From: an uncultured Oscillospiraceae bacterium
GTDB taxonomy: Bacteria > Bacillota > Clostridia > Oscillospirales > Acutalibacteraceae
Direction of reading: 5' to 3'
NCBI GenBank assembly: GCA_902490145.1
Contig: CABUCT010000094.1
Coordinates: 1-5,182, forward strand
Length of the DNA stretch: 5,182 nt
In this document: piece after piece, positions 1-5,182 of the stretch
Numbering within the stretch: position 1 is the stretch's first letter
Layout: every line of letters starts with the position of its first letter
Made by a program: the position numbers and the translations under genes
Notes under the pieces: model-generated
What the model saw: only the letters and a program-made list of their open reading frames with translations
Database searches by the model: none
Told to the model about the DNA's origin: nothing

Positions 1-472
1 CCTCTCGTCCTTCGGCTGCCCTTACGATACGGTTTGCTTTGGTTGCAATAAGTGACTGATGATTTATGATATTTAAAAGAGCAGTTTCGATGAATTGTGC
101 TTCGATAAGCGGTCCCTTTACGGTAATGACCGGCTCAAAAGGAAAAACGGGAGTACCCTCTGGAACAGCCCATACATCACAGGTAAATTTAAAATTTTTA
201 AGATATGTTAAAAATTCTTCGCTCATACTTTGTGTTGAACGGAGATATTCAATATCTTCATCGGTAAAATGAAGATTGCGAAGATAATCAATAAGCTGTG
301 AAAGTCCGGCTGACACAATGAATCCTCCGTGGTCAGGAACATCACGGTAAATCAAATCAAAATATGCAGTGCGATTCATTACGTCTTGACTTGCAGCACC
401 GTTTGCCATGCGAAACTGACAAAAATCAGTTAACATCGTGAGGTTTTCTTTTAAAACAGGAGAAATACCCAT
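1..472 (-). CDS. pncB: Nicotinate phosphoribosyltransferase, N-terminal part (C-terminus off the left edge)
   Basis: The enzyme joins nicotinate to phosphoribosyl pyrophosphate, with ATP hydrolysis, to give nicotinate mononucleotide in the cytoplasmic NAD salvage (Preiss-Handler) pathway. I translated the reverse strand by hand: 157 uninterrupted codons from ATG at 472-470. Visible family landmarks are the N-terminal TDFCQFRMANG block (about residues 15-25, matching the usual TD.YQ..M), FDLIYRDVP and GGFIVSAGLSQL (about 38-60), P.G.PVFPFEP and VKGPLIEAQ (about 103-126), and LLNIINHQSLIATKANR (132-148), followed by the start of the AA.GR motif. Family members are usually about 480-490 residues, so roughly a third is present; the phosphate-binding C-terminal part lies outside. 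An AAGGAAG-type ribosome site (plus-strand 480-487) sits about 8 bases upstream of the ATG, which fixes the start. The gene is divergent from the XRE regulator. Family identification is confident; activity is inferred from conservation. Confidence 0.93.
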   Translation of the reverse strand, partial: MGISPVLKENLTMLTDFCQFRMANGAASQDVMNRTAYFDLIYRDVPDHGGFIVSAGLSQLIDYLRNLHFTDEDIEYLRSTQSMSEEFLTYLKNFKFTCDVWAVPEGTPVFPFEPVITVKGPLIEAQFIETALLNIINHQSLIATKANRIVRAAEGRE

Positions 473-507
473 GCAAAAACTTCCTTCAATTCAATTCTTA
501 TATAATT

Positions 508-535
508 ATTTTACCACAGAAAAGAAAAAATACAA
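508..535 (-). promoter_or_regulatory. Candidate sigma-A-type promoter for pncB
   Basis: Read on the minus strand, TTGTAT (plus-strand 530-535) lies 16 bases before TAAAAT (plus-strand 508-513, 5 of 6 to TATAAT). This would give a start near 501 and a leader of about 30 bases before the pncB ATG. The -35 matches consensus only in TTG. A second AT-rich hexamer, TATAAG, lies slightly downstream at about 499-504, so the exact -10 is uncertain. Confidence 0.35.
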
Positions 536-573
536 GAGCAAAAGCTCTGCAAACGGATGATAATTATCCTAAT

Positions 574-612
574 TGTGAACTGTAAATATTATATTTGTGA
601 ATGAATTGTAAA
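574..612 (+). repeat. Cluster of four TGTRAA direct hexamers (possible operator)
   Basis: Four copies of TGTRAA lie on the same strand: TGTGAA at 574-579, TGTAAA at 581-586, TGTGAA at 596-601 and TGTAAA at 607-612. The TTGTGAA heptamers at 573 and 595 are 22 bases apart, about two helical turns, and each is followed by a TGTAAA. The cluster lies 47-85 bases upstream of the TATAAT box of the XRE gene and about 40 bases behind the candidate pncB -35, so either gene could be the target. Because the DNA is AT-rich, chance remains possible. Binding by the adjacent XRE protein is only a guess. Confidence 0.25.
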
Positions 613-658
613 ACTGAATCATTTTTCTAAAAAAGAAATTTAAATCAAATCTTTTTAT

Positions 659-664
659 TATAAT
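659..664 (+). promoter_or_regulatory. Consensus -10 box (TATAAT) for the XRE regulator gene
   Basis: A perfect TATAAT lies at 659-664, predicting transcription from about 671 and a 28-base leader to the ATG at 699. No convincing -35 hexamer is seen 16-18 bases upstream (the sequence there is A/T-rich, such as AAATTT), so the promoter may be activator-dependent or simply weak at -35. The box overlaps the upstream in-frame ATG at 663, which argues against use of that codon. Confidence 0.5.
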
Positions 665-698
665 GAAAATATGCATTGAGAAGAACGGAGGCATTAAA

Positions 699-944
699 AT
701 GAGAATAAGAAAAAAAGAAATAGGGGCAAGCAATATTGTAGGTAAGCGAATCGAGCAAAGACGCAAGTCCATCGGAATGAAACAAAAAGATCTCTTGGCA
801 CAGATCCAGATAAGAGGGATTGAGATGAATGCTTCGGGTCTTTCAAAAGTCGAGGGACAGATTCGGCATGTCAACGATTATGAGTTAGTTGCATTTGCCG
901 ATATTCTCGGTGTCTCGATAAACTGGCTGGTAGGTTTAGAATAA
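699..944 (+). CDS. XRE-family helix-turn-helix transcriptional regulator (small, single domain)
   Basis: This 81-residue cytoplasmic protein is essentially one HTH_3/Cro-C1-type DNA-binding domain. Helix 1 spans about residues 12-25 (IVGKRIEQRRKSIGM). Helix 2 is KQKDLLAQI (28-36). The recognition region is around NASGLSKVEGQIR (44-56), with the closing helices YELVAFADILG and VSINWLVG (61-79). The loop between helices 2 and 3 (IQIRGIEMNAS) is longer than in a minimal Cro fold. There is no effector, peptidase or membrane domain. The start at 699 is preferred because GGAGG (687-691) lies 7 bases upstream. An in-frame ATG at 663 would add 12 residues, but it lacks a ribosome site and sits inside the TATAAT box. 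The gene has its own terminator and is divergent from pncB. Its target is unknown; autoregulation is the usual behaviour of such proteins. The fold is confident, the role inferred. Confidence 0.9.
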   Translation: MRIRKKEIGASNIVGKRIEQRRKSIGMKQKDLLAQIQIRGIEMNASGLSKVEGQIRHVNDYELVAFADILGVSINWLVGLE

Positions 945-980
945 ATTTAACATTTAATTTTTTAATCAAAAAACAAAAAA

Positions 981-1017
981 GGCGGTTTGAAATAGAAATA
1001 TTTCAAATCGTCTTTTT
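981..1017 (+). terminator. Intrinsic terminator of the XRE gene, GAAA tetraloop hairpin
   Basis: The left arm 981-994 (GGCGGTTTGAAATA) pairs with 999-1012 (TATTTCAAATCGTC) as a 14-bp stem with two G-U pairs, closing on a GAAA (GNRA-type) tetraloop at 995-998. A run of five T follows at 1013-1017. The A-rich stretch at 968-980 would supply a U-tract in the opposite direction, but no opposing gene needs it. It lies 36 bases after the stop codon and just before the tatD promoter, insulating the two units. Confidence 0.88.
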
Positions 1018-1021
1018 ATGC

Positions 1022-1049
1022 TTGACCAAGGAAAAATTTGTGATAAAAT
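1022..1049 (+). promoter_or_regulatory. Extended -10 promoter for the tatD-recG-mutarotase operon
   Basis: TTGACC at 1022-1027 (5 of 6 to TTGACA) is followed, after a 16-base spacer, by TAAAAT at 1044-1049 (5 of 6 to TATAAT). TG at 1041-1042 makes it an extended -10 (TGaTAAAAT). Transcription would start near 1056, giving a leader of about 31 bases. The -35 begins only 5 bases after the T-tract of the preceding terminator. It is the best-formed promoter in the window. Confidence 0.75.
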
Positions 1050-1086
1050 GAATATGTAATTTTGATTTTTCAGGAAGGCTATATAT

Positions 1087-1842
1087 ATGATATTTGACAC
1101 TCATGCACATTATGATGATAAACGGTTTGCTTGTGATAGGGATGAGCTTATCGGTAAAGTTCTTCCTGAGAATGGAGTCAGCGGAATAGTAACCTGCGGA
1201 ACTAATATGAAAAATTGTAAAACCGCAATTGAACTTGCTGAAAAATATGATTATGTTTATGCAGCCGTAGGTGTGTATCCGGAGGAGCTTGAAAAGGGTG
1301 TAGATTATGAAGAACTCCGCCGAATGGCACAGCACAAAAAGGTTGTGGCTATCGGGGAAGTCGGGCTTGAATACCATTATGATACTGTACCTCATGACAT
1401 ACAGAAGAGAGAGCTTGAAAAACATATTATTCTGGCTAATGAATTATCAATGCCGGTTATTATACATGACAGGGAGGCTCATGCCGACACTCTCGAACTG
1501 CTGAAAAAACACAGGCCAAACGGAGTTATACATTGTTTTTCAGGCAGCGTTGAGTTTGCGAAAGAAATACTAAAGCTTGGAATGTATATAGGTCTTGGAG
1601 GCGTGGTAACTTTTAAAAATGCAAGAGTGCCTGTTGAGGCGGCAAAATTTGTTCCTATTGATAGATTGGTGCTTGAAACCGATGCACCGTATATGAGTCC
1701 TGTTCCGCACAGGGGGGAGCGTTGTGATTCTTCTATGATAAGGTTCACAGCAGAGAAAATAGCTGAAATAAAAGGCATGTCTATTGAAAATATTTTGGAT
1801 GTTACCGAACAAAATGCCAAACGTTTATTCAGGATAGAATAA
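1087..1842 (+). CDS. tatD: TatD-family metal-dependent hydrolase / DNase
   Basis: This 251-residue TIM-barrel hydrolase is close to the family's usual length of about 255-265. Known members are cytoplasmic, metal-dependent deoxyribonucleases with 3'-5' exonuclease activity on DNA; despite the name, they are not part of Tat export. All expected metal-site motifs are present: DTHAH (H6, H8), AIGEVGLEYH (E91), VIIHDREAH (H127), HCFSGS (H149) and LETDAPYMSP (D199). The substrate-side PVPHRGER block is at 206-212. One small deviation is GVYP at 62-65, where the family usually has GxHP. The start at 1087 is supported by AGGAAGG (1072-1078), 8 bases upstream, and by the N-terminal MIFDTHAH, which is typical of the family. 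It is first in a transcription unit with recG, whose start lies about 35 bases downstream. The family is certain; the physiological substrate is not shown by the sequence. Confidence 0.95.
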   Translation: MIFDTHAHYDDKRFACDRDELIGKVLPENGVSGIVTCGTNMKNCKTAIELAEKYDYVYAAVGVYPEELEKGVDYEELRRMAQHKKVVAIGEVGLEYHYDTVPHDIQKRELEKHIILANELSMPVIIHDREAHADTLELLKKHRPNGVIHCFSGSVEFAKEILKLGMYIGLGGVVTFKNARVPVEAAKFVPIDRLVLETDAPYMSPVPHRGERCDSSMIRFTAEKIAEIKGMSIENILDVTEQNAKRLFRIE

Positions 1843-1877
1843 TTAAAAATCACATGTTCTAAGTTGGGGGGATGTTT

Positions 1878-3917
1878 GTGGCAGAGCTCAACAGCCCTAT
1901 AAAATATTTAAAGGGCGTTGGTGAGAAACGTGCAATGCTTTTTTATCGCCTCGGTGTATATACCGTGGAGGATCTCATCATGCTTTATCCGCGACTTTAC
2001 GAGGACTGGAGCCATCCTTTAAAAATAAAGGATGCTTCGTATGAAGAAAAATGTTGTGTACGTGTATTTATTACCTCTGATATTGAAGCCCGACGGTCAT
2101 CAGGAGGGAAAAGCATATTCACCTGTATGGCAAGCGACGGAGAAGATCCTCTCAAAATAACAATTTTTAATAATATTTATGCTGCAAAAAGGCTGAAAAG
2201 AGGAAAGCCGTTTTTGCTTTACGGAAAGATAGGCGGAGGTTTTACCTGCCGTGAAATAATATCTCCTGAAATTGCTGAAGACGGAGAGAATAGGATTTAT
2301 GCCATATATCCCCAGACAGCCGGACTCACTTCAAAGATCATATCAAAGTGTGTAAAAATCGCACTTGATGAAGTGTCAAAAGATTTGCATGACCCGCTGG
2401 CGGGAGGTATTATAAAAAAATATAACCTTTACGGATATCAGCAGGCTGTTGAGGCAATACATTTCCCGAAAAACAATGATGATATCGGGCATGCACGAAA
2501 AAGACTTATTTTTGATGAGCTATTAACTCTGTCGCTTGGTATGATGAATCTCCGTGACCGGAGTCGGGATTTCACTCAGACAATCATAAATACTGATTAT
2601 TCCGACGAATTTTTCTCTGTTTTGCCGTTTGAGCCCACCGGAGCACAAAAGAGAGCGGTAAGAGAAATCGTGTCAGACATGAAGCGAAAGATTCCGATGA
2701 GACGTATGATTCAAGGGGATGTGGGGTCCGGGAAAACAGCAGTAGCTGCGGCAGCTTGCTATACGATGATAAAAAACGGTTGGCAGGCGGCATTAATGGC
2801 TCCCACCGAAATTTTAGCAACACAGCATTATGAAACCTTGACCAAAATGTTAAAAAATACAGGAATAACAGTTGGTCTGCTGACGGGTTCGATGACCGCC
2901 AAAACAAAAAAAGAGGTTTATTCTGCCCTTGAACAAGGTGAAATAGATTTAATGATCGGCACTCATGCACTTATTCAGGAAAAAATATCATTTAAGAATC
3001 TTGGACTTGTAGTTACCGATGAACAACACCGTTTCGGAGTAAAACAGCGTTCCTTGCTTTCTGAAAAAGGAAAAAATCCTCATCTTTTGGTAATGTCGGC
3101 AACACCTATCCCTCGAACACTTTCGCTTATAATATACGGAGATCTTGATTTATCGATTCTTGATGAGATGCCGCCCGGAAGAACTCCCATAGAAACCTAT
3201 GCCGTTTCATCTCAGCTTTACGAGCGGGTTTGTGCATATGTCAAACGCCATTTGGATGAAGGCAGACAAGGCTATTTCGTATGTCCGCTGGTTGAAGAAA
3301 ATGATGATGAGCAGCTTGCGTCTGCTGAAAAATATGCAAAAGAGCTTTCTCAAAATGAATTTAAGGATTACACTGTCGGTCTTGTTCACGGAAAACTCAA
3401 ATCAAAAGAAAAAGAACAGGTAATGCAAAAATTCTCATCGGGAGAAATTCAACTTTTGGTTTCCACCACGGTTATTGAGGTTGGGGTGGATGTTCCGAAT
3501 GCTGTTATCATGGTGATTCAAAATGCCGAGCGTTTCGGATTATCTCAACTTCATCAGCTTCGCGGACGAGTGGGTAGGGGCAAGCACAAATCAACCTGTA
3601 TACTTATCTCTGATGCCAAGGGAGATATTGCAAAACAACGAATGAAGGTTATGTGCGAAACATGTGACGGGTTTAAGATTGCGGACAAAGATTTGAAACT
3701 TCGTGGTCCCGGCGACTTTTTCGGTTCACGTCAGCATGGCCTTCCGGAACTTAAGATTGCCGATATGGTCAATGATACCGAAATAATAAAAATTGCGTCT
3801 TTGGCGGCTAAAGATATATATAATTCCGATCCGAATCTTAAATTACCGGAAAATGCACCTATAAGAAATCTTATAAAAAAGCTTTTTTATACCGTTGACA
3901 AAGGTGGAATAAGCTAA
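1878..3917 (+). CDS. recG: ATP-dependent DNA helicase RecG
   Basis: RecG is a monomeric, double-strand-translocating superfamily 2 helicase that regresses stalled forks and remodels Holliday junctions and D- or R-loops. The product is 679 residues from GTG 1878, near the usual 680-700. In order it has: an N-terminal LKGVGEKRA segment (11-19); the wedge/OB domain (roughly 55-150); helicase motif I GDVGSGKT (280-287); Ia APTEILATQHY (308-318); II DEQHRFGV (381-388, the RecG-type DEQH box); III SATPIPRTL (407-415); V VIEVGVDVPNA (532-542); VI QLRGRVGRG (560-568); and the C-terminal translocation (TRG) motif LRGPGDFFGSRQ (608-619). No inactivating change is seen. Start choice: GGGGGG (1866-1871) abuts an in-frame ATG at 1872 but lies 6 bases from GTG 1878, which gives the family-like MAELNSPIKYLKGVG. 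Starting at 1872 would add two residues. It lies between tatD and a mutarotase-like gene in one operon. Confidence 0.97.
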   Translation: MAELNSPIKYLKGVGEKRAMLFYRLGVYTVEDLIMLYPRLYEDWSHPLKIKDASYEEKCCVRVFITSDIEARRSSGGKSIFTCMASDGEDPLKITIFNNIYAAKRLKRGKPFLLYGKIGGGFTCREIISPEIAEDGENRIYAIYPQTAGLTSKIISKCVKIALDEVSKDLHDPLAGGIIKKYNLYGYQQAVEAIHFPKNNDDIGHARKRLIFDELLTLSLGMMNLRDRSRDFTQTIINTDYSDEFFSVLPFEPTGAQKRAVREIVSDMKRKIPMRRMIQGDVGSGKTAVAAAACYTMIKNGWQAALMAPTEILATQHYETLTKMLKNTGITVGLLTGSMTAKTKKEVYSALEQGEIDLMIGTHALIQEKISFKNLGLVVTDEQHRFGVKQRSLLSEKGKNPHLLVMSATPIPRTLSLIIYGDLDLSILDEMPPGRTPIETYAVSSQLYERVCAYVKRHLDEGRQGYFVCPLVEENDDEQLASAEKYAKELSQNEFKDYTVGLVHGKLKSKEKEQVMQKFSSGEIQLLVSTTVIEVGVDVPNAVIMVIQNAERFGLSQLHQLRGRVGRGKHKSTCILISDAKGDIAKQRMKVMCETCDGFKIADKDLKLRGPGDFFGSRQHGLPELKIADMVNDTEIIKIASLAAKDIYNSDPNLKLPENAPIRNLIKKLFYTVDKGGIS

Positions 3918-3930
3918 AAGGAGATATAAA

Positions 3931-4851
3931 ATGAAAATTACTAAATGCACGTATAAAGACGTTCCTGCTGTTTGTCTTGAAACAGAAAATTTGATTTGCA
4001 AAATTTTGCCTGAAAACGGATGTAGATTACAGTCCATTGTGGATAAAAAAAGCGGAAGAGAATTTATGACGCTTGACATGAGTGAAAAATTTTTGCCGCA
4101 GTTTATGGGCGGAAATTATGTTGAAGGCGACGTGTCCGGATGTGACGATATGTTTCCGACAATTGATCCAATGAAATTTGAAGGCGGAAGCCGTGCGGGT
4201 ATTGAATATCCATGTCACGGCGAGGTTTGCAGAGTTGCACACCAAACCGAGATTTCAAATGATACATTCAATTCTTCATATAAATCGGATCTTCTTAACT
4301 ATGAATACAAAAAGACCATCAGTGAAAGTGAAAACGGTGGAATAAAAACAACATATTCAATAAAGAATATTGGATCGGATGATTTTCGTTGTATGTGGGC
4401 GGCACATTTTATGATTGCGGCCGAAAAAGATGGATTTGCCAAAACTCCATATGCCTACGGAGCAAAGGGCGAAATAATGTTTGATGAGCATAACGAGTTC
4501 GGTAAAAGGGGAGATGTGATAGAGGTGGACAAAAATGCCCTTACATCAAAAGAATATGCTAAGGATGCCAATGCTTACAAATTCTTTTTCCTTGATAAAA
4601 TGTCAAAGGGAGAGTGTGGATACTTTGTTCCGTCTATAAACCGAACTATTACTCTTAAATTTGATAAGAACAAGCTGCCTTATCTTGGAGTTTGGATGAA
4701 CAATGGAATTTTCAAAGGATTATACAATGTTGCGATGGAGATTGCAACCTCTCCTTTTGATAAGCCTGAAACAGCAATTGAAAGAGGAATAGATTTCAAG
4801 ATAGCACCAAATGAAACATTTACATTTGATTTTGTGGTGGAAATTGATTGA
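3931..4851 (+). CDS. Galactose mutarotase-like (aldose 1-epimerase-related) protein
   Basis: This 306-residue soluble protein has no signal peptide or membrane segment. It looks like a galactose-mutarotase-fold beta-sandwich, a superfamily that binds sugars and includes aldose 1-epimerases interconverting alpha and beta anomers. Supporting features are an early NGCRLQSIVDKKSGRE strand-turn (29-44), GCDDMFPTIDP (70-80), HGEVCR (96-101, resembling the HG..R catalytic-His segment), CMWAAHFMIAAE (154-165, a second candidate His at 159), and GVWMNNGIFKGLYNVAMEIAT (253-273), where E270 is in the place of the catalytic Glu, followed by SPFDKPETAIERG. The assignment rests on these pattern resemblances; overall identity to classical GalM looks low, so sugar and activity are unknown and it may be a non-catalytic sugar-binding relative. 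AAGGAG (3918-3923), 7 bases upstream, fixes the start. The gap from recG is 13 bases, so the two are co-transcribed, although no functional link to DNA repair is evident. Confidence 0.78.
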   Translation: MKITKCTYKDVPAVCLETENLICKILPENGCRLQSIVDKKSGREFMTLDMSEKFLPQFMGGNYVEGDVSGCDDMFPTIDPMKFEGGSRAGIEYPCHGEVCRVAHQTEISNDTFNSSYKSDLLNYEYKKTISESENGGIKTTYSIKNIGSDDFRCMWAAHFMIAAEKDGFAKTPYAYGAKGEIMFDEHNEFGKRGDVIEVDKNALTSKEYAKDANAYKFFFLDKMSKGECGYFVPSINRTITLKFDKNKLPYLGVWMNNGIFKGLYNVAMEIATSPFDKPETAIERGIDFKIAPNETFTFDFVVEID

Positions 4852-4858
4852 TAAATTA

Positions 4859-4892
4859 AAACCGGCTTAGTAACTTAATACTAAGCCGGTTT
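4859..4892. terminator. Bidirectional intrinsic terminator between convergent genes
   Basis: A perfect 14-bp inverted repeat has arms 4859-4872 (AAACCGGCTTAGTA) and 4879-4892 (TACTAAGCCGGTTT) around a 6-base loop (4873-4878). It starts 7 bases after the stop of the mutarotase-like gene and ends 16 bases before the end of the minus-strand gene. T-rich sequence follows on both strands (TTTAATTTATATTT on plus; TTTTAATTTAT on minus), so it can end both transcripts. Confidence 0.9.
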
Positions 4893-4908
4893 AATTTATA
4901 TTTGAAAA

Positions 4909-5182
4909 TCAGGTTAATCGATCGATTATGCTTTGATAAAGTCCCGTCGGATCTTTTAAGAAATTTTCTTTGATGATATTTGCCTGCATAGAATCGGCTG
5001 CAAAAAGTTTAACTGTCATGAGTTCGAAATCTCCGTCTTTTATAACGAATGAGGCTTCATATCCATTATCCTTCGGAGTGATTTTGACATCATTCTCTTT
5101 CAAAGCTCTGGCTCTTGCCAGAAGTGCAGTTGCATGTTTTACAACGCTTTCACGAACCGAGAAAGGCACCTTTGTATCTAGT
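4909..5182 (-). CDS. Hypothetical protein, C-terminal part (N-terminus off the right edge)
   Basis: The minus-strand frame stays open from the right edge to TGA at 4911-4909, showing 90 C-terminal residues. A GTG at 5169-5167 could be read as a start, but no ribosome site precedes it and the frame continues upstream (LDTKVPFSVRE), so I treat the gene as partial. The visible part predicts as a long N-terminal helix (SVRESVVKHATALLARARAL), a pair of beta strands (DVKITPKDNGYEASFVIKDG and FELMTVKLFAAD), and a C-terminal helix ending KDPTGLYQSIIDRLT. It is soluble and charged, with no membrane segment and no motif I recognise, so no function is assigned. It is convergent with the mutarotase-like gene, with which it shares the terminator at 4859-4892. 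Codon use and base composition look like the neighbouring genes, so it is probably a real chromosomal gene. Confidence 0.75.
   Translation of the reverse strand, partial: LDTKVPFSVRESVVKHATALLARARALKENDVKITPKDNGYEASFVIKDGDFELMTVKLFAADSMQANIIKENFLKDPTGLYQSIIDRLT

Noticed and set aside
66..272. Plus-strand open frame of 68 codons
   Set aside because: It lies entirely antisense to the well-conserved pncB coding sequence, has no ribosome site and resembles no family.
569..874. Minus-strand open frame of 101 codons opposite the XRE gene
   Set aside because: It is antisense to the XRE domain; the hydrophobic, Ile/Phe-rich translation is what the reverse complement of an A-rich, Lys-rich gene gives.
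1003..1425. Minus-strand open frame of 140 codons over the terminator and the start of tatD
   Set aside because: It is antisense to conserved TatD motifs, runs into the terminator hairpin, and shows no ribosome site or family likeness.
1479..1853. Minus-strand open frame of 124 codons within tatD
   Set aside because: It is a shadow of tatD on the opposite strand; the plus-strand frame carries all the conserved residues.
2584..2970. Minus-strand open frame of 128 codons within recG
   Set aside because: It is antisense to the Walker A region of recG and shows no independent coding evidence.
3199..3423. Plus-strand out-of-frame open frame within recG
   Set aside because: It overlaps conserved RecG helicase sequence in another frame, with no ribosome site.
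4027..4245. Minus-strand open frame within the mutarotase-like gene
   Set aside because: It is antisense to conserved coding sequence, with no start signal.
5167..5169. GTG as the true start of the right-edge gene
   Set aside because: No Shine-Dalgarno sequence lies upstream, and the frame stays open to the window edge, so a partial gene is more likely.
1..5182. CRISPR array, insertion sequence, tRNA/rRNA, riboswitch or prophage genes
   Set aside because: No regularly spaced repeats, terminal inverted repeats with transposase, tRNA-like cloverleaf or long structured leader were seen; leaders are about 30 bases and almost all sequence is coding.

Overview
This is an AT-rich chromosomal window. 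It reads like a Gram-positive Clostridia-type (Firmicutes) genome: there are strong purine-rich Shine-Dalgarno sites, short intergenic gaps, intrinsic terminators, and TatD, RecG and XRE proteins of familiar clostridial style. That placement is an inference from sequence character; no rRNA or other taxonomic marker is present. Nothing points to a mobile element, CRISPR array, prophage or RNA gene.

Layout, left to right. Bases 1-472 (minus strand) hold the N-terminal third of a nicotinate phosphoribosyltransferase (pncB) that runs off the left edge. A 226-base divergent intergenic region (473-698) carries a candidate minus-strand promoter for pncB, a consensus TATAAT box for the rightward gene, and a cluster of four TGTRAA hexamers. 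A small XRE-family helix-turn-helix regulator (699-944) follows as a single-gene unit, closed by a strong hairpin terminator (981-1017).

A well-formed extended -10 promoter (1022-1049) then starts a three-gene rightward operon. It contains tatD (1087-1842, metal-dependent DNase/hydrolase), recG (about 1878-3917, branched-DNA helicase) and a galactose-mutarotase-like protein (3931-4851). The gaps are 35 and 13 bases with no terminator between genes. The operon ends in a perfect 14-bp hairpin (4859-4892). The same hairpin also serves the convergent minus-strand gene at the right edge (4909-5182), of which only the C-terminal 90 residues are visible and which I do not recognise.

How the genes fit together: TatD and RecG both act in DNA metabolism (3'-end and damaged-DNA processing; fork and Holliday-junction remodelling), so their pairing is plausible. 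The mutarotase-like gene is probably a metabolic passenger. pncB belongs to NAD salvage. The XRE regulator is most likely autoregulatory or acts on the divergent region, but its target cannot be settled here. Overall this is ordinary core-genome sequence. I see no convincing novel system; the items most worth a second look are the TGTRAA cluster, the mutarotase-like passenger and the unidentified partial gene.
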